A stretch of DNA of 64,000 nt, from assembly GCF_017301735.1 (NCBI RefSeq), contig NZ_CP071090.1:11143001-11207000 (forward strand), read 5' to 3'. Each line of letters opens with the position of its first letter. Position 1 is the stretch's first letter. Source of the DNA: Pyxidicoccus parkwaysis (GTDB taxonomy: Bacteria > Myxococcota > Myxococcia > Myxococcales > Myxococcaceae). Position numbers and translations under genes: made by a program. Positions 24,557 through 34,440 of this stretch are shown in pieces. The notes beneath the pieces are model-generated. The model was not told the DNA's origin, searched no databases, and saw only the letters and a list, made by a program, of their open reading frames with translations.

Positions 24557-25396
24557 ATGACGAGGCTCCTGACACTTCTCTTTCTCGCAACACTCCCTGC
24601 TTGTGCCCATTCCCCTGCCATGCCCGCTCCGACTCCCGTCCGACAGCACGCCACGCCGGAGGAAGCCGTGCAGGCGTACTTCCGCGCCTCTGACACCGGC
24701 TCCAGCCAGACGCTGCGCTCGGCCTTCCATCCCAGCGCGCTCATGCTCCACGTGGACCAGGGTGCACTGCGAGCGGTGACGCAGTTGGAGTGGTGGCAGC
24801 GGCTGGACGCCAGCACGTCACCGGCCCAGCCCGCCACGGAGCGGCACCTGAAGGTGTTGGACCGGGAGGGTCCGCTCGCCCTGGTGGAGGCCGTGTCCCG
24901 CTGGCCGAGCCACACCTTCGATGACCTGATGCTGGTGGTGGAGACGCCCGAGGGCTGGCGCATCGTCGGCAAGGCCTTCGAGCGCATCGGGGCCGGAGGT
25001 CAGCTCGCCACGGTGCCAGACGCGGACGCGGACATCCGCGCGGTGCTGGCGGGGAAGATTGAAGCTCACGCGGCGTACAGCCCCGCGCTGCTGCACCAGA
25101 CGCACACGCCCGGCTGCCCGTACTACCGCGTCCACGTGAAGGGCGTGCCCTTCGATTGGGTGTCGCTCTCCGAGGCGGCGGCGGGCTACGCCGACCACCA
25201 GTCGCGCGGCGAGACGGACCGCGAGAGCCCCTGGCGCGTCCTCGCCGTCGAGGTGCGGGGGAACATCGCGGCCGCGAAGCTGGACGTGCTGTTCGAGGGC
25301 GTGCGCTACATCGACCACCTGCTGCTGGTGCGAGAGCACGGCGCCTGGCGCATCGCCGCCGCGACCTGGGGAGACCCGAAGGCCGGGCGCCCCTGA
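24557..25396 (+). CDS. Lipoprotein with two NTF2-like domains
   Basis: A 279-residue lipoprotein: MTRLLTLLFLATLPAC (lipobox LPAC, Cys16) then two NTF2-like (lumazine-binding/SnoaL type) repeats, about 35-150 and 160-279. Each repeat shows an ALM..VDQGALRAVTQLEWWQRL or a VSLSEAAAGYADHQSR helix and a DHLLLVREHGAWRIAAA strand pair. Such domains bind small molecules or catalyse simple isomerisations; no catalytic pair is clear. It is divergently transcribed from the LysR gene at 24484, a typical regulator-target arrangement. Confidence 0.82.
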   Translation: MTRLLTLLFLATLPACAHSPAMPAPTPVRQHATPEEAVQAYFRASDTGSSQTLRSAFHPSALMLHVDQGALRAVTQLEWWQRLDASTSPAQPATERHLKVLDREGPLALVEAVSRWPSHTFDDLMLVVETPEGWRIVGKAFERIGAGGQLATVPDADADIRAVLAGKIEAHAAYSPALLHQTHTPGCPYYRVHVKGVPFDWVSLSEAAAGYADHQSRGETDRESPWRVLAVEVRGNIAAAKLDVLFEGVRYIDHLLLVREHGAWRIAAATWGDPKAGRP

Positions 25397-25399
25397 CGT

Positions 25400-25852
25400 C
25401 TATTTCCGCCCCAGCATGAGCAGGATGCGGTGCAGCCCGAGCCCGCGCGTCGGCTGGATGCGCGTGTTGTGGAACGCGGTGAACTCCCACGCACCGTCGC
25501 GCTTCACCGCCACCAGGGTCTGCCGCGAGCGCCGCCCGTGCGGCAGCTTCTTCTGCCACCGGAGCTTCACGCCGCCCGCCGCGTGCACGATGGCCAACTC
25601 AGGCGACACGAAGCGCACCGACTCCACGTCTCCCTCGATGCGGGAGCCACGCAGGAAGAAGCCGTCGAACAACTCCTGGTGCAGCTCCGCGTTGGCGCGC
25701 CGGCCCTTGAGGTGCCGGCCGTCGAAGGCCACGTAGTCGCAGTCCTCCGAATAGAACGAGGCGTACTCGTAGCCGTTGCCCCGGTTCCACGCGTCGAACA
25801 TGTGGTGGACACGCTCCCGCAGCAGCCGCTCATCCGTCGTCGTCGTGTTCAT
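25400..25852 (-). CDS. SnoaL/NTF2-like (SgcJ/EcaC-type) protein
   Basis: A 150-residue cytoplasmic NTF2-like protein: ERVHHMFDAWNRGNGYEYASFYSEDCDYVAFDGRHLKG, split over the first two helices and the pocket, then HQELFDGFFLRGSRIEGD and a final VAVKRDGAWEFTAFHNTRI strand pair. The segment YVAFDG is typical of the SgcJ/EcaC/DUF4440 group, often linked to secondary metabolism or stress. Start ATG 25852 is set where family similarity begins. It is divergent from the LysR at 25920 (67-bp gap), a likely regulator. Confidence 0.88.
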   Translation of the reverse strand: MNTTTTDERLLRERVHHMFDAWNRGNGYEYASFYSEDCDYVAFDGRHLKGRRANAELHQELFDGFFLRGSRIEGDVESVRFVSPELAIVHAAGGVKLRWQKKLPHGRRSRQTLVAVKRDGAWEFTAFHNTRIQPTRGLGLHRILLMLGRK

Positions 25853-25919
25853 GCGCCTCAAGGTACGGGCCACGAACCGTTGGCGACAGTGATGGTTGGT
25901 GAGGTGTAGAATCACCGCC

Positions 25920-26888
25920 ATGAATCTATCGGCGGTGGACCTCAACCTCTTCCTCGTGCTCCACGCGGTGCTGGAGACGCGCAGCGCCACGGGAGCGGCG
26001 CGGCAGCTCCACGTCACGCAGTCGGCGGTGAGCAACGCGCTCGCGCGGCTGCGCGAAGTACTGGGAGACCCGCTGCTGGTGCGCAGCGGGCGGGGGCTCG
26101 TGCCCACGCCCCGCTGTGAGGCGCTGCGGCCGCTCATCACCTCCGCGGTGGCCCAGCTCCAGGCGGTGGTGGACGGCAATCAGTTCAACCCCGCGGAGAC
26201 CACGCGCGAATTCACGCTGGGCTGCGGCGACAACCAACACCTGCATGACCTGCCGCTCATCGTCGAGGCGTTCTCCCGGCACATGCCCCGAGCGAAGCTG
26301 CGCATCGTGAGCGTGGACTACGTCGCCGCGAACGACGGGCTGGCGACGGGAGACGTGGACGCCGCTCTCGGTCCTCTGCAGGTGGCCGAGCGTGAGGGGT
26401 GCTTCGCGGAGCCCCTCTACCAGGAGGATGTGACGTTCATCGTCCGGAAGGACCACCCGCGCCTGCGTGGCAGCACACTGTCACGGGAGGACTTCAACAC
26501 GGAGTCGCACGTGGACACGCACATCGCTCAGGGGCGCCCGGGCGTAGGTCACCGGCTCTTCGATGCCTTCCTGAAGGAGCACGGCCTCACCCGGAACGTG
26601 GCGCTCACGGTGTCCCACTTCATCGCGGCGGGCATGGCCACCAGCAGGTCGGACTACGTGACGGGAATGCCAGGACGGGCGGCGGACGCGCTCTGCAAGA
26701 TGTTGCCGTTGAAGCGGCTGGAGCTGAGTCCCAGGCCGCCGCCCATGGGCATCGCGCTCATCTGGCACACGCGCACGCACGCGGACCCGGGCTCGCGCGC
26801 GTTCCGCGAGCTGGTCACCGACGTGCTCAGGGATGGCAATGCGCCGCGACGGCCTCCAGCAGCTCGTCCATCTCGAAGGGCTTCTTGA
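25920..26888 (+). CDS. LysR-family transcriptional regulator
   Basis: A 322-residue LysR protein: HTH in VDLNLFLVLHAVLETRSATGAARQLH and QSAVSNALARLREVLGDPLLVRSGRGL, and a NodD/LinR-like effector half with FTLGCGDNQHLHDLPLIVEAF and SHFIAAGMATSRSDYVTGMP. ATG 25920 is preferred to the TTG at 25896. Its C-terminal 20 residues overlap, antisense, the 3' end of the receiver-domain gene by 62 bp. It is divergent from the SnoaL-like gene, its probable target. Confidence 0.92.
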   Translation: MNLSAVDLNLFLVLHAVLETRSATGAARQLHVTQSAVSNALARLREVLGDPLLVRSGRGLVPTPRCEALRPLITSAVAQLQAVVDGNQFNPAETTREFTLGCGDNQHLHDLPLIVEAFSRHMPRAKLRIVSVDYVAANDGLATGDVDAALGPLQVAEREGCFAEPLYQEDVTFIVRKDHPRLRGSTLSREDFNTESHVDTHIAQGRPGVGHRLFDAFLKEHGLTRNVALTVSHFIAAGMATSRSDYVTGMPGRAADALCKMLPLKRLELSPRPPPMGIALIWHTRTHADPGSRAFRELVTDVLRDGNAPRRPPAARPSRRAS

Positions 26889-27195
26889 TGATGGCCCGGA
26901 TGCCCGGGAACATGCCCCGCCCGCTGGCCGTCACGAGGATGACGGGCAGCGCGGCCAGGTCCGGCGCCTTCTGCAGGTGGCCCACGAGCTCCTCGCCGTC
27001 CATCACCGGCATCATCAGGTCGAGCAGGATGATGCACGGGCGCAGCGGCGGCTGACGGTTGAGCAGCTCCAGCGCCTCGCGGCCGTTGTCGGCCTGTACC
27101 ACCCCGTACCCCTCGAAGGAGAGGATGTCCTGGACGGCTTCCCGGATGTCGGGGTCGTCGTCCACCACCAGGACGGGGCTCGAATGCGGGCTCAC
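26827..27195 (-). CDS. Single-domain response regulator (receiver)
   Basis: A 122-residue CheY-like protein with GTG start at 27195: acidic pocket D12-D14, phospho-acceptor Asp59 (IILLDLMMPVMDG), Thr89 (LVTAS) and Lys105 (KKPF). There is no output domain, so it relays phosphate or binds a partner. The frame is open to 27441, but the added residues are not receiver-like and no other start fits. It is convergent with and overlaps the LysR gene by 62 bp. No kinase gene adjoins it. Confidence 0.88.
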   Translation of the reverse strand: MSPHSSPVLVVDDDPDIREAVQDILSFEGYGVVQADNGREALELLNRQPPLRPCIILLDLMMPVMDGEELVGHLQKAPDLAALPVILVTASGRGMFPGIRAIIKKPFEMDELLEAVAAHCHP

Positions 27196-27250
27196 GACGG
27201 CATTGTCATGAGAACGCCGCGAATAGGAAGAGGGAATACCGACGAGTGTC

Positions 27251-29674
<2,424 letters not shown>

Positions 29675-29882
29675 CGCAGTCCCCCTCCCCCACGTGCCTG
29701 TCCGCTTCCGAGGGTGGAAGTGATGGCAGGCAGGCGCCAGGAACGTTCACTGGTGGGGGGCTGGACGAGGGAGGGGCAGCCGGGCAGGCGTGCTCAGCTC
29801 GAGGCGTGCCGCACGTGTCTCTGCCTGGCACCTCGCGATGCGTCAACTCCTGGCGCCCCGCGTCTCCCACCTACCCACAGGG

Positions 29883-29900
29883 TTTCATGTGATTTCATGT
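29883..29900. promoter_or_regulatory. Tandem TTTCATGT boxes in an AT-rich divergent promoter region
   Basis: TTTCATGT occurs at 29883-29890 and 29893-29900, exactly 10 bp (one helical turn) apart, followed by an AT-rich stretch (29905-29942) unusual for this window. This is a likely promoter/regulator region for the 29968 gene, which has AAAGGAG at 29957-29963. Confidence 0.4.
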
Positions 29901-29967
29901 TTCACGCAATCTTGAGTTAAATCTCATAAATCGAGAATCATTGCGACTCCTCTTTGAAAGGAGCCGC

Positions 29968-32670
29968 ATGAGACATCCGCTCGTTGCATGGCTGTGCCTG
30001 GCTTCACTGCCCGCTGTCGCCGCGCAGGACGTCGCTCCCGCACCCGAGTCGCTCTCACCGCTTCCTCTCGCACGCGCCGCGGAGCAGGTCGCCTCGCGCG
30101 GGCGGGACATCGAGGGCGGCAGGCTGTACCTGGACTCGCGGACGGAGCAGCAGGACGGACGGCTCCTGAAGTCCTTCGTGCTCGAGGTGGAGCGCGCCGG
30201 TGACTACTTCATCGCGGCGCATGCCCTGGCCGTGAATGCCGTCCCCGCGGACACGCGCGAGACGACGTTGAAGGCGTATCCGCTCCAGCGCATCTCCGTG
30301 TCGCTGGACGGCAAGGCGCTCGGTGATTTGGACCTGAAGAAGAATGGCTGGCAGCCGTCGCGCATCCAGGGCCAGGGGCGCGTGTACTTCTCCGCGGGCC
30401 GGCACACGCTCACCTTCGAGAGCGCGGCGCCGCACTTCCCGGAAGTGGACGCGGTGAAGCTCGTGGCCAACGAGGGCCAGGCCACCTTCGACATGGGCTT
30501 GTATGACGAATATGTCTCCGGCCTGAAGCGCGGCGCGGACCTGCGCGTGGGCAGGAAGGACAAGGTGGAGCCCGTCGCGCCGCCTCAGGGGCCTCCGCCG
30601 TCGAGCGGCCCGATTCAGGGCGCGGCCTCCACGGGCTCGTACACGTGGCAGGTGACGCCGTACACGCTGAGCAATCCCAACGGCAACTACGCGCACCTGA
30701 TGACGGTGCCCGTCGTGTACACGTACTACAAGAAGCTCACGCTGAACGCGGGCACCAGCGTGACGTTCAACACGGCGCCCATCGCGGGGCAGGACTACTA
30801 CGCGGTGGACCCGGTGATGTACCTGTTCTGCTCCACCGACAACACGGTGGCCTGGTCCAACGACGACGACATCGGCCGGCACCCGAAGATTGCGGTGACC
30901 ATCCCCAAGACGTGTGAATACAACCTGGTGTTGCGCGCCTACAGCAGTTACTACGCGAACACGTCCACGGGCTACGCGGGCACCGTCAATGTCTACCAGA
31001 ACGGCGCGCTGCTGCAGCAGGACGCGGTGGTGTCCGGCTACATGGTGAGCGTGGGCACGTCCGAGACGGGCACGCTCAACTACTTCACCGCGTACTCCAC
31101 CGGCCTGCCCATGTTGTGGCTCGCGCCGGAAGGCAACCTGACGCCGCTGCGCTTCGCGGGAGGCCGGTACTGGTACCTGCCGCCCATGGACTACAACTGG
31201 TTCGACGATGCGCGCTTCCGCATCGTGAAGAACACGACCTCGTACATGAACATGTACCTGCTCGTGTCCGCCGAGGGCGCCTGGTACGTCTACTGGGGCA
31301 ACGCGGACGTGTATGGCTCGGTGAAGCACCCCAGCAACTCTCCGTTCAGCTCCTTCCCGAACCTGAAGCAGGCGGACGCGATGCAGACCGCACCCGCAAC
31401 CAACACGTACAACTGCGCGTCGTGGGCCGGCGGCCTGACGAATGGTTGGTATTGGGGCTGCCTCTTCGCCAACAGCTCGGGCGGGGCCTGCATCAACGGC
31501 ACGTACTACAGCAATCCCTACTCCTGGTACTCGTGGGACAACTACTTCGGCAACGTCCCGCTGCGCTACACGGGTGCGCTGACGTACACGCGCACGGATG
31601 CCAACTCGAGCAACGCCGAAATCGCCGTCTGGTCCACCAGCAGCGACATCTACGGCGCGACGCACTTCTCCGTGCGGCGCGAGGCCAACCGCAACCCGCA
31701 CGGGTATGACTGGGAGAGCAAGCCGGGTGGCCTGGAGCGCATCTTCCACCCGATGAACGCGCTGAACAGCACCAGCTACGGCAGCATCATCGGCTACTAC
31801 CGCGACGCGGCGAGGGACCCGTACACCCCCTGGCCCTTCGCGCCCGGCCTCTCCGGCCTGGAGAAGGCGAGCTCGCCGTCGCTCACCTTCGACGAGTCCG
31901 TGGCCGCGGGCCTCACGGTGGTGCCGCGCGTGGAGCTGACGCGCTCCGAGGCGGGCCGGCTCGCGGAGCTGCGTGCGAGCACGGGCAAGGCGAAGCCCCA
32001 GCTGGACCGGCTCTACGGCGACTGGCTGGCGCGGGTGGGCTCCGAGGACCTGCGCGTGTTCAGCAACCCGGCGGTGTTCTTCGAGCAGCCCGAGTTCACG
32101 AAGCTGGAGCGCTGGTTCCGCAACCACGAGGACGTGGCCGTGCCCTTCCTGATGGAGAAGGTGGTGGCCAGTGAGGTGGACGGGCTGGAGTCCACGCTCG
32201 CGGCCCTGGCGCTGGGCCGGCTCACGGGTGAGCGCGACGGCGCGCTGATGGACGAGGTGAAGGAGGAGTGGCGGCGCGACAGCTACACGGCGGAGGGCGC
32301 GTACGTGGCTCCGTCGGCGCTGGCGAACTCGAAGAACTTCGTGCGCAAGCTCCTCCAGCGGCGGTACGGCGTGGCGGACGAGCGCGCGTCGCTCGCGCCC
32401 CGCGCGGAGAACAGCCACGAGCGGTTCAGCGTGTCGCCCAACCCGATGGTGGAGGCGTCGCGCGTGTCGTTCCGCGTGGACTCGGCCACCACCGTGTCGG
32501 CGGCGCTGTACGACGCGAAGGGGACGTTCGTGCGCGAGCTGGCCTCCGGTGCGTACCCGGCTGGCACGCACGGGCTGGTGTTGGACCGTGGCGTGCTGAC
32601 GCCGGGCGTGTACTCGGTGCGGCTGACCGTGGGGGATGAGGTGCTTACCCGCAAGGTGGCCATCCAGTAA
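29968..32670 (+). CDS. Large secreted protein: putative papain-like domain plus sorting-type C-terminus
   Basis: A 900-residue exported protein: signal peptide (1-19), a carbohydrate-binding-like beta domain (about 40-170), then two strand-rich segments. Residues 480-615 have Cys483 in NCASWAGG, His566 in GATHFSVRR, and HGYDWESKPGG followed by FHPMNAL and YGSIIGYYR. This Cys...His...(W.SK) order is that of papain-like/NlpC-P60-type putative peptidases of the DUF7689 kind. The last 80 residues (820-900; FSVSPNPMVEA through the final LTRKVAIQ) look like a FlgD/type IX-secretion sorting domain. AAAGGAG sits 4 nt before the start. Catalysis is inferred, not shown. Confidence 0.75.
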   Translation: MRHPLVAWLCLASLPAVAAQDVAPAPESLSPLPLARAAEQVASRGRDIEGGRLYLDSRTEQQDGRLLKSFVLEVERAGDYFIAAHALAVNAVPADTRETTLKAYPLQRISVSLDGKALGDLDLKKNGWQPSRIQGQGRVYFSAGRHTLTFESAAPHFPEVDAVKLVANEGQATFDMGLYDEYVSGLKRGADLRVGRKDKVEPVAPPQGPPPSSGPIQGAASTGSYTWQVTPYTLSNPNGNYAHLMTVPVVYTYYKKLTLNAGTSVTFNTAPIAGQDYYAVDPVMYLFCSTDNTVAWSNDDDIGRHPKIAVTIPKTCEYNLVLRAYSSYYANTSTGYAGTVNVYQNGALLQQDAVVSGYMVSVGTSETGTLNYFTAYSTGLPMLWLAPEGNLTPLRFAGGRYWYLPPMDYNWFDDARFRIVKNTTSYMNMYLLVSAEGAWYVYWGNADVYGSVKHPSNSPFSSFPNLKQADAMQTAPATNTYNCASWAGGLTNGWYWGCLFANSSGGACINGTYYSNPYSWYSWDNYFGNVPLRYTGALTYTRTDANSSNAEIAVWSTSSDIYGATHFSVRREANRNPHGYDWESKPGGLERIFHPMNALNSTSYGSIIGYYRDAARDPYTPWPFAPGLSGLEKASSPSLTFDESVAAGLTVVPRVELTRSEAGRLAELRASTGKAKPQLDRLYGDWLARVGSEDLRVFSNPAVFFEQPEFTKLERWFRNHEDVAVPFLMEKVVASEVDGLESTLAALALGRLTGERDGALMDEVKEEWRRDSYTAEGAYVAPSALANSKNFVRKLLQRRYGVADERASLAPRAENSHERFSVSPNPMVEASRVSFRVDSATTVSAALYDAKGTFVRELASGAYPAGTHGLVLDRGVLTPGVYSVRLTVGDEVLTRKVAIQ

Positions 32671-32689
32671 TCGTTGTCACCGTGCAGCG

Positions 32690-32725
32690 CCGGGCGCCAC
32701 TCCGTGTCCTCGGGGTGGCGCCCGG
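32690..32725 (+). terminator. Strong hairpin terminator after the 29968 gene
   Basis: CCGGGCGCCAC (32690-32700) and GTGGCGCCCGG (32715-32725) form a perfect 11-bp stem, starting 20 nt after the stop. There is no T-tract, as is common for GC-rich bacteria. The hairpin is symmetric in sequence and could also act on the minus strand. Confidence 0.65.
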
Positions 32726-32848
32726 GCGTCGTGGGCGGAGCATTGGAGCCGACCCACGCGGTGCTGCTGACGGATGGAGTGTCGCGGAGGGTGTCAGGGC
32801 TGGCGGGGATACTGCGGGTGGAACGCGTGTTCCTGAAGGAGCCAGCCC

Positions 32849-33256
32849 ATGACGAGCCCGATGACTGGAGTTCCTCCCGCGCAGCCCCTGCCCGCGCAGC
32901 AGCAGGTCGCGGCGGTGGAGAAGCAGGGTGAGTCGCGGTTCGACGGGGTGCTCGCGGACAAGGCACGCGACCTCGGCTCGCCCGCCGTGCAGACGGTGCA
33001 CGCGGTGGAGGAGGTGGCCCGCACGGAGCGGCCCGTGCTCAACGCCGTCACGAATGTCGTGCACGCGCTGGAGCAGGGGCAGCGGGACTTGGACCGCATC
33101 ATCCAGGCGGCGAGCTCCGGCAAGCCGTTCTCCAACGCGGAGCTGCTGTCGCTCCAGGCGTCCATGTATCGCTACACGCAGGAGCTGGACCTGGTGAGTC
33201 GGGTGGTGGAGAAGGCGACCACGGGACTGAAGGACGTGGTCAAGACGCAGGTGTAG
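32849..33256 (+). CDS. Orphan type III secretion inner-rod-like (YscI/HrpB) protein
   Basis: A 135-residue helical protein. The C-terminal 47 residues (SSGKPFSNAELLSLQASMYRY then TQELDLVSRVVEKATTGLKDV and KTQV) match the pattern of YscI/EscI inner-rod proteins: a Ser-Asn start, LLxLQ, a Tyr-containing helix and a KxxxGxKxxxxxQ end. The N-terminus is Gln/Pro-rich and disordered-looking. In T3SSs this protein polymerises at the base of the needle. No other T3SS gene is seen in the window, so it is either an orphan effector-like paralogue or part of a system whose genes are elsewhere. It overlaps the next gene by 17 bp at the 3' end. Confidence 0.7.
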   Translation: MTSPMTGVPPAQPLPAQQQVAAVEKQGESRFDGVLADKARDLGSPAVQTVHAVEEVARTERPVLNAVTNVVHALEQGQRDLDRIIQAASSGKPFSNAELLSLQASMYRYTQELDLVSRVVEKATTGLKDVVKTQV

Positions 33257-33668
33257 CCGCGCGCAGTCGCAGTGCGGCGCTCAGGGCGAGTCCCACGAGC
33301 ACGCCGACCGTGTAGCAGACGAGGTCGCTCCACAGGAATCCCGCGCCGAGCACCAGCCGGCCCGGCAGCGTCCTGCGCACCGCGTTCAGCCAGGGCGCTT
33401 GATAGAGCTGGCTGAGCTCGACGGCGAAGGAGAAGGCCAGGGCCGCCGCGGCCACGTGGAGGACGGGGCGCGTGGGGGCCACGAAGCGCAGCAGCAGGAA
33501 CACCAGCAGCGCCCACAGTGTGTCACCCGCGTACTCGGCGAAGAACGTCGGCCACGGTATCGACTTCGAGCGCGAGGCGAGTCCCAGCACCAACACGAGC
33601 AATGCCAGCACCAGCGCGGTGACGCGCACCCGGAGCGGCGAGGGTGCTTGGGTGGAATGACGGTTCAT
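33240..33668 (-). CDS. DUF2809-family membrane protein
   Basis: A 142-residue integral membrane protein with four hydrophobic segments: VTALVLALLVLVLGLA, AGDTLWALLVFLLLRF, HVAAAALAFSFAVELSQLY and LVCYTVGVLVGLAL. The FAVELSQLYQAPWLNAVRR motif and the SDLVCYTVG near the end are the DUF2809 signature. Function is unknown. The start codon (complement of 33666-33668) lies in the first copy of a duplicated hyphenated palindrome. It is convergent with the YscI-like gene. Confidence 0.88.
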   Translation of the reverse strand: MNRHSTQAPSPLRVRVTALVLALLVLVLGLASRSKSIPWPTFFAEYAGDTLWALLVFLLLRFVAPTRPVLHVAAAALAFSFAVELSQLYQAPWLNAVRRTLPGRLVLGAGFLWSDLVCYTVGVLVGLALSAALRLRAATPAS

Positions 33669-33720
33669 TCCGCGCAGGTCTACACGGCGGCGGTCCCGAG
33701 ATGGAATGACGGTTCATTCC
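33654..33720. repeat. Two identical copies of an 18-bp hyphenated palindrome
   Basis: GGAATGA-CGGT-TCATTCC occurs at 33654-33671 and 33703-33720, identical and on the same strand, 49 bp apart. Arms are perfect. The first copy covers the DUF2809 start; the second ends 2 bp before the LuxR-HTH remnant. It is either a paired operator or the scar of a recombination event. Confidence 0.65.
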
Positions 33721-33838
33721 CGCTGAGGACTTGAAGTGCTCGCTGGGCACGGTGAAGAAGCACCTCCAGCGTGTCTTCGACAAGCTGGGCGTGTCCAGCC
33801 GCGCCGCGCTCCTGCACCATGCGGTGCGGAAGCGGTAG
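33710..33838 (+). pseudogene. C-terminal remnant of a LuxR-type helix-turn-helix protein
   Basis: From 33722 the frame reads AEDLKCSLGTVKKHLQRVFD then KLGVSSRAALLHHAVRKR and stops at 33836-33838: the last 38 residues of a LuxR/NarL HTH (recognition helix TVKKHLQRVFDKLGV). The frame is closed at 33707, there is no start codon, and no upstream domain exists; the palindrome copy replaces it. A deletion or recombination removed the rest of a response regulator. Confidence 0.8.
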
Positions 33839-33849
33839 GTGTCAGCGCG

Positions 33850-34203
33850 TCAGTGCTCCTCGAACAGGGCCTGGATGACGCGCCAGGCGCGCTGCACCTC
33901 CCGGCCCGAGCGGTGGGCGAGGAAGTCGCAAATCTCCGCCACGGCATCGGTGCGCTCGCGCTCGAAGCCCTGGAAGAGCGTCTTCAGCGACACGTCCAGG
34001 CCCACCGACAGCTTGCCCAGTGTGTCGAGTGATGGCGAGAACGAGCCTCGTTCGATGCGGCGGATGGCGTCGACGGAGAGGTCACTGCGCTCGGCCAGAT
34101 TCTCTTGTGTGAGCTCGCGTGAGTTCCTCAGCTTGCGTACGTGGTCGCCGAACCGCCGGTGCAACCGCGTCCAGTTTGCTACCCTGTTTTTTGGTTTCTC
34201 CAT
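33850..34203 (-). CDS. XRE-family transcriptional regulator
   Basis: A 117-residue protein with an HTH_3 domain at about 18-75: FGDHVRKLRNSRELTQENLAE, then DAIRRIERGSFSPSLDTLGKL. The C-terminal half (LKTLFQGFERERTDAVAEICDFLAHRSG) is a helical extension. It probably represses its own promoter. It lies convergently next to the LuxR remnant and divergent from the SGNH hydrolase gene. The short length is typical of stand-alone repressors; no toxin partner adjoins it. Confidence 0.9.
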   Translation of the reverse strand: MEKPKNRVANWTRLHRRFGDHVRKLRNSRELTQENLAERSDLSVDAIRRIERGSFSPSLDTLGKLSVGLDVSLKTLFQGFERERTDAVAEICDFLAHRSGREVQRAWRVIQALFEEH

Positions 34204-34440
34204 AAGCAGCGACGGATAATTTGGGGCAGGTGTCCCCTAAGTGAAGTGAGGATGTTCGAGGTTTGACCTTGCAGGTTTGCAGGGCCCGTTCTCGTGGTTT
34301 GTGCTGTCCGGGAGCCGTCGGAGCCGCGCTTCCGCCGAGCACCGCACGCGCTGGGAGCGGAAGGTTCCAGCGGGCAGGGGAGCACCGGGTCCGGCCGGGA
34401 ACATGCGTGGGCGGGGGCTTTCGTCTACGCTCCCCGGCGC

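Noticed and set aside
33523..33783. Minus-strand frame across the twin palindromes as a real gene
   Set aside because: It is antisense to the LuxR remnant at one end and overlaps the DUF2809 N-terminus out of frame; no family sequence.
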